A stretch of 64,000 nt of DNA, from assembly GCF_015223435.1 (NCBI RefSeq), contig NZ_VHKO01000001.1, forward strand, positions 1 through 64,000. Reading direction: 5' to 3'. The notes under the pieces are model-generated. The model did no database searches and was not told where the DNA came from. It was given only the letters and a program-made list of their open reading frames with translations. Positions within the stretch are counted from its first letter, which is position 1; each line of letters begins with the position of its first letter. This document shows positions 28,832-38,012 of the stretch, piece by piece. This stretch comes from Vibrio hibernica. Lineage in GTDB: Bacteria > Pseudomonadota > Gammaproteobacteria > Enterobacterales > Vibrionaceae. Made by a program: the position numbers and the translations under genes.

Positions 28832-29571
28832 TCAAGAAAACACGAGCCAAGTATCAAGTGGATGATCAGGCTACGAGTAGTCAACAAACCCTACAACGTG
28901 TGATTTTGCTTTCTGAGACGGCAATAATGGTTTATGTGGGGGACAGTGTTGATATAAGCCGCGTGTCTAAGTTGGCACTACTGTGCGACAACATTAGACA
29001 GCATTTCCCTGAATTACTCGATATTATCCCATCCTATACCAGTATTTTGATTGAATTTCATCCACTGCATACTAACGTGGCGGAACTTGAAGAGTTTCTA
29101 TTAAGCTCACTTACTACATTCGATCAATTAGAAGCGATAACGCAGCCTAAAATTATCCATTTACCCGTTTACTATCATCCTGAAGTCGCACCAGATTTAA
29201 TTTCTTTAGCCCAATCTCATTCGATTAATATTGATGATGTTATTCAATTACATTGTGAAGTCGAATATACCGTGTGCGCGATTGGTTTTGCGCCTGGATT
29301 TGCATTTTTAGGATCAGTAAACGAAATAATTGCTACGCCACGCCACTTAGAACCTCGTCTCCATGTTATGAAGGGAAGTGTCGGTATTGCCGATCAACAA
29401 ACGGCAGTATATCCCGCTAACTCTCCCGGTGGTTGGCAAATTATTGGCAATTGCCCAACTAACTTGTTTAATCCAAATATAGAACCTATAACTCCATTTT
29501 GTGTTGGCGATAAAGTTCGTTTTGAACCGGTGGATAGAAAAACCTTCCTTGAATTAGGAGGGAGGATATGA
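28828..29571 (+). CDS. pxpB: 5-oxoprolinase subunit B (KipI-type)
   Basis: Carboxyltransferase-like domain subunit of 5-oxoprolinase. Blocks LPVYYHPEVAPDL, VCAIGFAPGFAFLGSVNE, ATPRHLEPRLHVMKGSVGIA and YPANSPGGWQIIG are typical. The N-terminal 25 residues (MIKKTRAKYQVDDQ) are a little longer than in many homologues. It overlaps pxpA and pxpC by 4 bp each, which fits translational coupling of a complex. Confidence 0.93.
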   Translation: MIKKTRAKYQVDDQATSSQQTLQRVILLSETAIMVYVGDSVDISRVSKLALLCDNIRQHFPELLDIIPSYTSILIEFHPLHTNVAELEEFLLSSLTTFDQLEAITQPKIIHLPVYYHPEVAPDLISLAQSHSINIDDVIQLHCEVEYTVCAIGFAPGFAFLGSVNEIIATPRHLEPRLHVMKGSVGIADQQTAVYPANSPGGWQIIGNCPTNLFNPNIEPITPFCVGDKVRFEPVDRKTFLELGGRI

Positions 29572-30515
29572 ATGCACTATATGTAGTATCATCTGGAATG
29601 TTAACGCTTATCCAAGATCTTGGTCGGCAAAAAGTAGGGCACTTGGGCTTAAGTGCTGGGGGCCCTGCTGATGTACATGCTTTTTGTTGGGCGAACCGTT
29701 TGGTTGGCAACCGTTCAGATAGACCGGCTTTGGAAATAACCTTTGGTAAAGTGATTTTAAGAGCACAGTGTGACGTAATGCTGGCACTGACTGGAGCGGA
29801 AATGTCAGCCAGTATTGATGGCATAGCGATCGGAAACTGGCGTTCATTTTTGTTAAAACAAGGGCAAGAACTAAAACTCGGTTATGCAAAGAAAGGTTTT
29901 CGCGCCTATTTAGCGATACAAAATGGCATTAATGTGCCTAAATCGTATGGCAGCGCGGCAACGGTTGTGCGTAATCAATTGGGCGGTTTAGCTCAATCCC
30001 CCGGACGGGCATTGCAAGAGGGTGACTCATTCGGTAATGGTAATTCTGTGAATGAAATATTGGAACCGAAATTTGTGCCACCTCGATTTATTCCCCAATA
30101 CCATCAAGATGTGAAGATCGGTGTGTTTGAAACCTATCAAGAAAATCTATTTCCTAAAAAACAAAAAAATAAATTTTATTCCAATGCTTACGCTGTCAGT
30201 GACAAGCTAGATAGAATGGGGATCCGCTTACAAGGTGAAGTTATTTTTGCTGAGCGTGAAGGGCAACCAGTTAAAGGTATTTTGTCGGAAGGCATTGCTC
30301 ATGGTTCGATTCAATTTCCACCTAATGGGCAACCGATTATTTTAATTAACGACCGTCAAACCTTGGGGGGTTACCCCAAACTAGGCTGTGTTTCGAAAAT
30401 GAGCTTAATGCGTTTAGCACAAGCAAGACCAGGAGTGAACCTGCATTTTTATCCAGCTGACATGGCGCAAGAGACAGAGAATTACGTTAAATTTTTAAAA
30501 TTTTTCGATATTTAA
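29568..30515 (+). CDS. pxpC: 5-oxoprolinase subunit C (KipA-type)
   Basis: Biotin-dependent-carboxyltransferase-like subunit, 315 residues. Landmarks are LTLIQDLGRQKVGHLGLSAG, LEITFGKVILRA, LALTGAEMSASIDG, SDKLDRMGIRLQGE and LINDRQTLGGYPKLGCVS. ATGA overlap with pxpB. A short-chain dehydrogenase gene follows 64 bp later on the same strand. Confidence 0.94.
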   Translation: MNALYVVSSGMLTLIQDLGRQKVGHLGLSAGGPADVHAFCWANRLVGNRSDRPALEITFGKVILRAQCDVMLALTGAEMSASIDGIAIGNWRSFLLKQGQELKLGYAKKGFRAYLAIQNGINVPKSYGSAATVVRNQLGGLAQSPGRALQEGDSFGNGNSVNEILEPKFVPPRFIPQYHQDVKIGVFETYQENLFPKKQKNKFYSNAYAVSDKLDRMGIRLQGEVIFAEREGQPVKGILSEGIAHGSIQFPPNGQPIILINDRQTLGGYPKLGCVSKMSLMRLAQARPGVNLHFYPADMAQETENYVKFLKFFDI

Positions 30516-30579
30516 TTGAATTGGTTTCATTCAATGGATTTAAATGAATACTGGAACTTTATTGGAAGGGAATGAAAAT

Positions 30580-31266
30580 ATGGAAACGGTATTAGTGACA
30601 GGAAGTTCTCGAGGCATTGGGCTAGAACTCACTCGTCAATTTTTGGATTTAGACTATGAAGTTATCGCCACTTATCGTGGAAAACCATCGTCTTCTCTTA
30701 GTCAGTTAGCGGGCGAACATCAATATTTGCGTCTTATTAATCTTGAAGTAACTCATCAGGATTCTATCCTTGGATTGGCTAAGCACTTGAAAGGTATCAA
30801 GCTTGATATAATCGTAAACAATGCTGGCATTAGTGATCCTTCGGATGGCGATCTAGATTCATTAACTGCTGTCGATTGGGCCAATACGTTTGCAGTGAAT
30901 ACCATTGCACCGCTTATGGTCAGCCGTGCTTTATTAGATAATTTACGCTTATCGTCAAACCCAAGAATTATTACTATTTCGAGTCAAATGGGATCGTTAA
31001 ATCATCAAGGTACTGGGCGATATGCTTATCGAAGCTCGAAAGCAGCAGCCAATAAAGTTATGCAAGTTTTAGCTCAAGATCTAGACGCTGATAAAATTAT
31101 CGTTTGTCCGATTCATCCGGGTTGGGTACAAACCGACATGGGCGGTACGATGGCAGATATTACCGTTGTACAAAGTGCCACGGGCATTATTGATTTAATT
31201 CATCATTTAACAATGGAACATAGTGGGCGATTTTTCACTTGGAATGGTGAGGAACACCAGTGGTGA
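30580..31266 (+). CDS. Short-chain dehydrogenase/reductase
   Basis: NAD(P)-dependent oxidoreductase with Rossmann fold. Cofactor motif TGSSRGIG is near the N-terminus, IVNNAGISDP follows, catalytic Ser lies in ITISSQMGSL, and YRSSKAA contains the Tyr-x-x-x-Lys pair (Y then SSK). I chose ATG 30580 because GGAAGGGAA lies upstream; an upstream ATG at 30544 would add 12 residues before the beta strand. About 228 residues. Substrate unknown. It may belong to the pxp operon and is followed by a clear terminator. Confidence 0.85.
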   Translation: METVLVTGSSRGIGLELTRQFLDLDYEVIATYRGKPSSSLSQLAGEHQYLRLINLEVTHQDSILGLAKHLKGIKLDIIVNNAGISDPSDGDLDSLTAVDWANTFAVNTIAPLMVSRALLDNLRLSSNPRIITISSQMGSLNHQGTGRYAYRSSKAAANKVMQVLAQDLDADKIIVCPIHPGWVQTDMGGTMADITVVQSATGIIDLIHHLTMEHSGRFFTWNGEEHQW

Positions 31267-31330
31267 TATTTTAAAATATGAACGCTATGATTTTTAACTT
31301 ATAGGCATGAATTTTTCATATTAAACCTTT

Positions 31331-31362
31331 AAGCCGCAGTCAAATATGTCTGCGGTTTTTTT
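31331..31362 (+). terminator. Terminator after the pxpABC-SDR unit
   Basis: AAGCCGCAG, 8-base loop, CTGCGGTTTTTTT. A GC-rich stem with a clean T-tract. Confidence 0.88.
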
Positions 31363-31420
31363 ATATCTGCTGGCAGCTTAAAACGGAGTAGACGTTGGAA
31401 TACCATATCCATAATAATAA

Positions 31421-31430
31421 TTGTATACAA
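31421..31430. promoter_or_regulatory. TTGTATACAA palindrome upstream of xdhA
   Basis: Perfect 10-bp palindrome (12 bp with flanking A and T). The word is typical of operators of FCD/GntR-family regulators. It lies about 235 bp before xdhA in an otherwise gene-free stretch (31363 to 31656). No such regulator gene is in the window. Confidence 0.4.
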
Positions 31431-31488
31431 TAATGTCTTAAAGATTAATTGGTTATAAAATTGTTGCAAAAATGTGATCTTAAAAAGT

Positions 31489-31502
31489 TGACTCATTAGT
31501 CA
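31489..31502. promoter_or_regulatory. TGACT-N4-AGTCA inverted repeat upstream of xdhA
   Basis: TGACTCATTAGTCA is a 14-bp dyad about 155 bp before the xdhA start, at a distance suited to an operator or activator site. The binding protein is unknown. Confidence 0.35.
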
Positions 31503-31656
31503 GGAAAGCTAATACTTATTTCAAATGAAGTAGAAGATAAACCTGAATATCAGGTGTTCAAATACTAATAATAAATATGAAGCAATGCGCCATACTTAGA
31601 TTATCTCAATAGATATGATTTGTGATGAAGGCGAAATGACGATACAGGGAGTTAAC

Positions 31657-33138
31657 GTGATTACATTCTTACTTAATCAAACATTAAAGCGTGAAAGTAA
31701 CCTTTCACCGAATATGACGGTGTTGAATTACCTTCGCACTGAGATTAAAAAAACCGGAACCAAAGAAGGGTGCGGTTCGGGTGACTGCGGTGCTTGCACT
31801 GTGGTTTTAGGCGAGCTGGTGGATGGTAAGCTTGAATATCGTAGTGTGAATTCATGCTTAACGTTTGTCTCGTCATTGCATGGTAAGCAATTGATCACGG
31901 TTGAAGATCTTCAGAATAAATCATCATTACATCCTGTGCAAAAGGCATTAGTGGATTTTCATGGTTCGCAATGTGGTTATTGTACGCCTGGCTTTATTAT
32001 GTCGATGTTTGCTCTGAGTAAAAACAAACCCAATGCCGATAAAGAAGATGTGATGGAATCTCTGGCTGGCAACTTGTGTCGGTGTACCGGATATCGCCCC
32101 ATTGTTGATGCCGCGCTTTCATTAAGCTCAGACAAACCTTTGCTTGATCAATTTGCTGAACTTGAGCAACAAACGATTGCCAAGCTTGAAAAAATTGATC
32201 GCAAAACCTTGCCGATGGTGCAGGGTAATTTAACCAGTTTCTCTCCAACCAAGACCGCCGAGTTAGCGGATTTATATCTATGTCACCCGAAAGCAAAACT
32301 GGTGGCTGGTGGTACTGATCTCGCATTAGAAGTAACACAATTCCACCGTGAAATTGAAACCTTAATTAATGTCACTGGTGTGGCAGACATGAAAACCATC
32401 ACGGAAACGGAACAAGATATTGTGATTGGCGCCAATATGCCGATCAGCGATTGTTATTCAACATTGGTCAAATACTACCCAGACTTTGGTCAACTGCTTC
32501 ATCGTTTTGCCTCTTTACAAGTGCGTAACCAAGGTACTATTGGGGGGAATGTCGCCAATGCGTCTCCTATTGGTGATACCCCCCCTCTTCTTATTGCATT
32601 AAATGCGCGTATTACCTTGCGTAAAGGAGAGAAAACTCGCACTTTGCCGATTGATGAGTATTTCATTAATTATAAAGTAACGGCTCAGCAAGAGTCAGAA
32701 TTCATTGAAAAAATCTTCATACCGAAACCATTGGATCTCAATGCTAAATTCAGCGCTTATAAGTTATCTAAGCGTTTAGATGACGATATTTCAGCCGTTT
32801 GTGGCGCATTTAATTTGACGATTGAAAATGATGTAGTAACCGATGCAAGAGTGGCATTTGGTGGCATGGCTGCGATTCCAAAACGAGCAGCATTATGTGA
32901 GAAAGCATTAATTGGCAAGCAGTGGAATAAACAAACCGCTGAAGAGGCGATGCTCGCAATGGATCAAGATTTTGAGCCTTTGTCTGATTTTCGTGCCAGT
33001 AAAGAATATCGCAGTAAAACGGCTTGCAATATGTTGATGCGCTTTTTTCTTGAGCAACAAACACAAGCAATCACACAAATAAATAGCCAAAAATTTAAGC
33101 AAAACAGTATTGAAACGAGGGTCACGTCTTATGTCTAG
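31657..33138 (+). CDS. xdhA: Xanthine dehydrogenase small subunit (2Fe-2S and FAD)
   Basis: Oxidises hypoxanthine and xanthine together with XdhB. The ferredoxin-like domain has the Cys set GCGSGDCGACTVV and the alpha-helical second cluster domain CGYCTPGF with CRCTGYRP. The FAD domain follows (KLVAGGTDLALEV, then NQGTIGGNVANASPIGDTPP). I prefer the GTG at 31657 (MITFLLNQTL) because AGGGAG lies 7 bases upstream; ATG 31636 and a start at 31615 are in frame. About 493 residues. The stop overlaps the xdhB start by 8 bp. Confidence 0.93.
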   Translation: MITFLLNQTLKRESNLSPNMTVLNYLRTEIKKTGTKEGCGSGDCGACTVVLGELVDGKLEYRSVNSCLTFVSSLHGKQLITVEDLQNKSSLHPVQKALVDFHGSQCGYCTPGFIMSMFALSKNKPNADKEDVMESLAGNLCRCTGYRPIVDAALSLSSDKPLLDQFAELEQQTIAKLEKIDRKTLPMVQGNLTSFSPTKTAELADLYLCHPKAKLVAGGTDLALEVTQFHREIETLINVTGVADMKTITETEQDIVIGANMPISDCYSTLVKYYPDFGQLLHRFASLQVRNQGTIGGNVANASPIGDTPPLLIALNARITLRKGEKTRTLPIDEYFINYKVTAQQESEFIEKIFIPKPLDLNAKFSAYKLSKRLDDDISAVCGAFNLTIENDVVTDARVAFGGMAAIPKRAALCEKALIGKQWNKQTAEEAMLAMDQDFEPLSDFRASKEYRSKTACNMLMRFFLEQQTQAITQINSQKFKQNSIETRVTSYV

Positions 33139-35551
33139 TCAAAACAAAAAAACATTAAGCTACGATGAGCTGATGACTCAATACAAACAAGATCTGAAAA
33201 CGGGTGTTGGTAAGCCTGTTAAGCACGATAGCGCCGATAAGCAAGTGACAGGCGAAGCCGTTTATGTGGATGATCGTTTGGAATTTCCCAATCAACTGCA
33301 TATATATTGCCGCTTAAGTACAGAGGCACATGCCAAAATTCTCAGTATTGATACAAGCCCTTGTTATGAAATCGATGGGGTTGAGATCGCGATCACCAGT
33401 AAAGATATTCCGGGCCAGTTAGATATTGGCGCGGTATTCCCCGGCGATCCATTGCTGGCTGATGGCATTGTGGAATATTACGGTCAACCCATTATTGCTG
33501 TTGCCGCAAAAGATATGGAAACGGCTCGTAAAGCTGCTCTTGCGGCTAAAATTGAATTTGAACCTTTGCCCGCTATTTTGGATGTGAAAGAAGCGTTGGA
33601 GAAAGAGTTTTTTGTGCATGATACTCATGTTCAGCAGCGCGGTGATTATCAAACAGCATTAGCCTCAGCAAAGCATGTGCTAGAAGGGCATATTAATGTT
33701 GGCGGCCAAGAGCATTTCTATTTAGAAACTCAAGCCAGTAGCGTCGTCCCGAGTGAAGATGGCGGGGTGATTGTTTATACCTCAAGCCAAAATCCAACCG
33801 AAATTCAGAAAGTTGTGGCCGAAGTGTTAGGCGTTTCGATGCACAAAGTGGTGGTGGATATGCGCCGCATGGGTGGCGGTTTTGGTGGTAAAGAAACCCA
33901 AGCGAATGCCCCTGCGTGTTTGGCTGCGGTGATCGCTCGTTTAACCGGAAAGCCTGCCAAAATGCGTTTATGGCGTAATGATGATATGACCATGACAGGT
34001 AAACGTCATCCATTTTATAACCAATATAAAGTCGGGTTTGATGATGATGGACGCATCACTGGAATTGACTTATCAGTAGCAGGAAACTGTGGTTATTCGA
34101 TTGATTTATCGCATTCGATTGTCGATCGCGCCATGTTCCACTCGGATAATGCTTATTATCTTGGTGATGCAAAAGTGGTGGGTTATCGCTGTAAAACTCA
34201 CACTGCCTCTAATACCGCTTATCGTGGCTTTGGTGGCCCGCAAGGCATGATGACAATTGAACATATCATGGATGAAATTGCGCATCATCTTGGTAAAGAT
34301 CCATTAGCGGTTCGCAAACAAAACTATTACGGACTCGAAGATAGAAACGTTACCCACTATTACCAAACCGTAGAAGATAATTGCTTATTTGAGATCACTG
34401 AGCAGCTTGAAAAAACCAGTGAGTACCAAAAACGCCGTCAAGAAATCGCGCAATATAATGCCAATAGCCCAATCTTGAAGAAAGGGATTGCTTTAACGCC
34501 AGTGAAGTTTGGTATTTCGTTTACAGCAACATTCTTGAACCAAGCCGGGGCGCTGATCCATATTTATACTGATGGTAGCATCCACTTAAACCACGGTGGT
34601 ACGGAGATGGGGCAAGGGCTGAATATCAAAGTAGCGCAAATTGTGGCGCAAGAATTCAGTGTTGATGTTGACCAGATTCAGATCACTGCCACCAATACCG
34701 ATAAAGTGCCGAATACCTCGCCAACCGCTGCGTCATCTGGTACCGATTTGAATGGCAAAGCGGCTCAAAATGCAGCGTTAACTATTAAAGCTCGTTTAAT
34801 TGAATTTGCGGCAAACCATTACAAAGTAACGCCAGAAGAAGTGGTATTTAACAATGGTATTGTGCAAGTTCGCGAGCAATTGATCCCATTTGCAGATTTT
34901 ATTCAGCAAGCTTATTTCAACCAAGTGTCGCTATCGAGCACGGGTTTTTATCGCACGCCTAAGATTTATTACGATCATGAAAAAGCGTGTGGTCGCCCAT
35001 TCTATTATTTTGCTTATGGTGCTTCTTGCTCTGAAGTGATTGTGGATACGCTAACGGGCGAATACAAAATTCTGCGGGCGGATATTTTGCATGATGTGGG
35101 CGCATCGCTAAACCCAGCCATTGATATTGGCCAGATTGAAGGTGGCTTTATTCAAGGCGTCGGTTGGTTAACTACAGAAGAGCTAGTGTGGAATGAGAAA
35201 GGTCGTTTGATGACCAATGGCCCTGCTGGCTACAAGATCCCAGCCATTGCAGATATGCCGATTGATTTTAGAACTGAGATTGTACAAAACCGAACCAATC
35301 CAGAAGACACGGTATTTAATTCGAAAGCGGTGGGTGAGCCTCCGTTTATGTTGTGCATGTCAGTTTGGAGCGCATTGAAAGATGCAGTGCATGCGGTTGC
35401 GCTGGAAAATGTAAAATCAGGTGACAACGTCACAGTTCAGCTGGATACACCTGCCACACCAGAGCGAATGTTATGGGCGATGGAAAGAGCGCGATCAGGG
35501 GCTGGAATAAAAAAGGAAGTGTTGAGTAAAGCAAAAAATATCAAAGCATAG
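33131..35551 (+). CDS. xdhB: Xanthine dehydrogenase molybdopterin-binding subunit
   Basis: Large subunit with the molybdenum cofactor. About 806 residues from ATG 33131 (GAGG nine bases upstream, within the xdhA end). Landmarks are VDDRLEFPNQLHIYCRLS, MGGGFGGKETQA, TAYRGFGGPQG (the Arg region that holds substrate), HGGTEMGQGLNIKVAQ and KAVGEPPFMLCMSVW, which contains the catalytic Glu. It is followed by a palindromic repeat and xdhC. Confidence 0.95.
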   Translation: MSSQNKKTLSYDELMTQYKQDLKTGVGKPVKHDSADKQVTGEAVYVDDRLEFPNQLHIYCRLSTEAHAKILSIDTSPCYEIDGVEIAITSKDIPGQLDIGAVFPGDPLLADGIVEYYGQPIIAVAAKDMETARKAALAAKIEFEPLPAILDVKEALEKEFFVHDTHVQQRGDYQTALASAKHVLEGHINVGGQEHFYLETQASSVVPSEDGGVIVYTSSQNPTEIQKVVAEVLGVSMHKVVVDMRRMGGGFGGKETQANAPACLAAVIARLTGKPAKMRLWRNDDMTMTGKRHPFYNQYKVGFDDDGRITGIDLSVAGNCGYSIDLSHSIVDRAMFHSDNAYYLGDAKVVGYRCKTHTASNTAYRGFGGPQGMMTIEHIMDEIAHHLGKDPLAVRKQNYYGLEDRNVTHYYQTVEDNCLFEITEQLEKTSEYQKRRQEIAQYNANSPILKKGIALTPVKFGISFTATFLNQAGALIHIYTDGSIHLNHGGTEMGQGLNIKVAQIVAQEFSVDVDQIQITATNTDKVPNTSPTAASSGTDLNGKAAQNAALTIKARLIEFAANHYKVTPEEVVFNNGIVQVREQLIPFADFIQQAYFNQVSLSSTGFYRTPKIYYDHEKACGRPFYYFAYGASCSEVIVDTLTGEYKILRADILHDVGASLNPAIDIGQIEGGFIQGVGWLTTEELVWNEKGRLMTNGPAGYKIPAIADMPIDFRTEIVQNRTNPEDTVFNSKAVGEPPFMLCMSVWSALKDAVHAVALENVKSGDNVTVQLDTPATPERMLWAMERARSGAGIKKEVLSKAKNIKA

Positions 35552-35571
35552 TATGAATAACGTCGTTTAAC

Positions 35572-35670
35572 GTCATTCCAAAGAGCGCAAGAAAAAACGC
35601 GGTTTGGAATTGTCGAAGGGTGTTTATTTAGATCCTAACTTTTGCTCCTTAGCCACTGTTCAGGATGACG
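35572..35670. repeat. Vibrio-type palindromic intergenic element (GTCATTC ... GGATGAC)
   Basis: Starts GTCATTCCAAA with a complementary TTTGGAAT arm 20 bases on and ends CAGGATGACG, complementary to the start. Architecture matches the element at 47871 to 47983. It sits in the xdhB-xdhC gap and may stabilise or process the mRNA. Confidence 0.5.
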
Positions 35671-35705
35671 TGTAGCTTGATTGAGGCTATGAGAAGGACT
35701 TTAAA

Positions 35706-36554
35706 ATGACTCAATATAAAAAACATCAAAATCCTGTGAGCCAAGCTTCGTGGATCCAGCACCTTGCATACCTTGAACTACAGGGTGAAGAGTGTGTACT
35801 TGTTACCGTGTTGGAAGATAAAGGTTCGGTGCCACGTGATGCAGGAACCAAAATGATTGTGACGCGTAATGATCTGTTTGCCACTATTGGCGGTGGACAT
35901 TTAGAGCATTTAGCCACTCAAATGGCGCGTGAAATCTTACTCAAAGATGAGAATAAAACGCATGTTGAGCGCTTTAACTTAGGCGCTAGATTAGGGCAAT
36001 GTTGTGGTGGAATGGCAACGTTAAGTTTTGAACCTATTGGCTTTAATCAACATCATTTAGTGTTATTTGGCGCCGGTCATGTGGCAAAAGCACTCGTTAA
36101 TATTGTGCAAACACTGCCGTTTAAAATCACCTGGATTGATGAACGTGAAGCCGAGTTTCCAGATCAACTTGCCCCTAATGTGCGTAAACTGGTGAGCGAT
36201 GATCCCGTTGGTGAAATCAAACACATGCCTGCAAATAGCTACTATTTAGTGATGACACATAATCATCAATTAGACTTTAATTTAGCACGCGAAATTTTAA
36301 CCCAAGATAATGCTTGTTACTTTGGCATGATTGGGTCGCTAACCAAGCGTAAGAAGTTTGACTTACGTTTGTCACACCGTGGTTTTAGCCTTGAGATAGC
36401 CGAGAAAATGGTATGCCCAATAGGGATCTCTATGGTGAAAGGAAAGCATCCGGCTGAAATCGCGGTGTCGGTTGCGGGTGAATTGATCGCTCATTATCAA
36501 GGGCAACAACTCGAACAAAAAAGACCAATAAAACAACATGGATTGGCTGGCTAG
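35706..36554 (+). CDS. xdhC: Xanthine dehydrogenase accessory protein XdhC
   Basis: Binds and sulfurates/inserts the molybdenum cofactor into XdhB. The 282 residues hold an N-terminal XdhC/CoxI domain (LEDKGSVPRDAGTKMIV, then ATIGGGHLEHLA and LGQCCGG with the cofactor Cys pair). The C-terminal Rossmann domain has LVLFGAGHVAKALVN, YYLVMTHNHQLDFNL, YFGMIGSLTKRKKF and VKGKHPAEIAVSVAGEL. AGAAGGA precedes the ATG. Same strand as xdhAB and guaD. Confidence 0.95.
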   Translation: MTQYKKHQNPVSQASWIQHLAYLELQGEECVLVTVLEDKGSVPRDAGTKMIVTRNDLFATIGGGHLEHLATQMAREILLKDENKTHVERFNLGARLGQCCGGMATLSFEPIGFNQHHLVLFGAGHVAKALVNIVQTLPFKITWIDEREAEFPDQLAPNVRKLVSDDPVGEIKHMPANSYYLVMTHNHQLDFNLAREILTQDNACYFGMIGSLTKRKKFDLRLSHRGFSLEIAEKMVCPIGISMVKGKHPAEIAVSVAGELIAHYQGQQLEQKRPIKQHGLAG

Positions 36555-36651
36555 AGGCATGAGTTAAATAGATACATTAGTTCAATAAAGAGAAGAGTCG
36601 GATCCGACAAACCAACCGCGCCGTTAACATAATTCACAAGGAAGTATTTTT

Positions 36652-37956
36652 ATGCCACACCACAAAACCGCGTATCGTAGCGCCATCATTCAGATTATTG
36701 CTGATCCAAAAGATGTCGGCATTGAGCAAGCGTACCGCTATTTTGAAGATGGTTTATTGGTTGTCGAAAATGGCAAAATCGTTGATGTTGGCGATCATAT
36801 GGAAACCATTGCTAAGCACAATGGCGACATGAAAATGATTAATTATCAGGATAAAATCATCACTGCGGGTTTTGTTGATACGCATATTCATTATCCACAA
36901 ACCGGCATGATTGCTTCTTATGGTGAGCAGCTTTTAGATTGGCTGGAAAACTACACTTTTCCAGAAGAAGAACGGTTTAAAGATCCTGAGTATGCAGCCA
37001 AAGTGGCGAAGATTTTTCTCGATGAACTGGCAAGTAATGGCACCACGACAGCATTGGTCTTTGGGACGGTGCACAAACAATCGGTGGATGTGTTTTTCCA
37101 AGAAGCCAAGCGTCGTGATTTACGCATGATTTGCGGCAAAGTATTAATGGATCGTAATGCGCCAGAGTATTTAACCGACACCCCAGAAAGTGGTTATAAA
37201 GACTCAAAAGATTTGATCGAAAAATGGCATGGTAATGGCCGCCTGTCTTATGCAGTCACGCCTCGTTTTGCACCGACTAGCAGCCCTGAACAATTAGCGA
37301 CTGTAGGGCAGTTATTGAAAGAATACCCAAGTGTTTATATGCATACTCATTTGTCTGAAAACAAACAAGAGATTGAATGGGTTAAATCACTGTTTCCTGA
37401 GCGTGAAGGCTATCTTGATGTGTACGATCATTATGGTTTATTACATCAACGTTCGGTCTTTGCTCATGGTGTTCATTTATCGGATTGTGAATGTCAGCGT
37501 CTCTCTGACACTGGCTCTGCTATTGCTTTTTGTCCAACCTCAAATCTATTTTTAGGCTCAGGACTGTTTGATCTAACCCGCTTAGAAGAATATGGCGTAC
37601 GGGTGGGAATGGGCACCGATGTTGGCGCAGGCACCAGCTTTTCACTGATGCAAACCATGAGCGAAGCTTATAAAGTGATGCAACTGCAGCAGCAAAAATT
37701 ACATCCGGTGAAATCTTTATACCAAGCCACATTAGGTGGTGCCAAGGCACTCTATCTGGATGATAAAATTGGCAGCTTAGAAGTGGGTAAAGAAGCGGAT
37801 TTTGTGGTGCTCGAACCCAATGCCACCACGTTGATGAAGTTTCGAATGCAACAAGCGAAAACCTTAGAAGAAAAGCTGTTTGTATTAATGAGTTTAGGCG
37901 ATGACCGTACCGTTCATGCGACTTATATCAATGGTAATCTGGCCTATAAGCAATAA
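36652..37956 (+). CDS. guaD: Guanine deaminase
   Basis: Zinc amidohydrolase that converts guanine to xanthine, supplying XdhAB. The 434 residues show the metal motif GFVDTHIHYPQTGMIASYG, WLENYTFPEEERF (family-specific), MHTHLSENKQEIEW, a second His in FAHGVHLSD, and the Asp in VGMGTDVGAGTSFS. AAGGAAG lies upstream of the ATG. Last gene of the xdhABC-guaD run, closed by a strong hairpin. Confidence 0.96.
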   Translation: MPHHKTAYRSAIIQIIADPKDVGIEQAYRYFEDGLLVVENGKIVDVGDHMETIAKHNGDMKMINYQDKIITAGFVDTHIHYPQTGMIASYGEQLLDWLENYTFPEEERFKDPEYAAKVAKIFLDELASNGTTTALVFGTVHKQSVDVFFQEAKRRDLRMICGKVLMDRNAPEYLTDTPESGYKDSKDLIEKWHGNGRLSYAVTPRFAPTSSPEQLATVGQLLKEYPSVYMHTHLSENKQEIEWVKSLFPEREGYLDVYDHYGLLHQRSVFAHGVHLSDCECQRLSDTGSAIAFCPTSNLFLGSGLFDLTRLEEYGVRVGMGTDVGAGTSFSLMQTMSEAYKVMQLQQQKLHPVKSLYQATLGGAKALYLDDKIGSLEVGKEADFVVLEPNATTLMKFRMQQAKTLEEKLFVLMSLGDDRTVHATYINGNLAYKQ

Positions 37957-37966
37957 ATCTCCTAGC

Positions 37967-38005
37967 ACAATAACGTCGAATATATTGATATACGACGTTA
38001 TTGTT
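37967..38005. terminator. Bidirectional terminator between guaD and the S15 hydrolase gene
   Basis: ACAATAACGTCG and CGACGTTATTGT form a 12-bp perfect stem between two convergent genes. Confidence 0.8.
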
Positions 38006-38012
38006 ATCGTTT

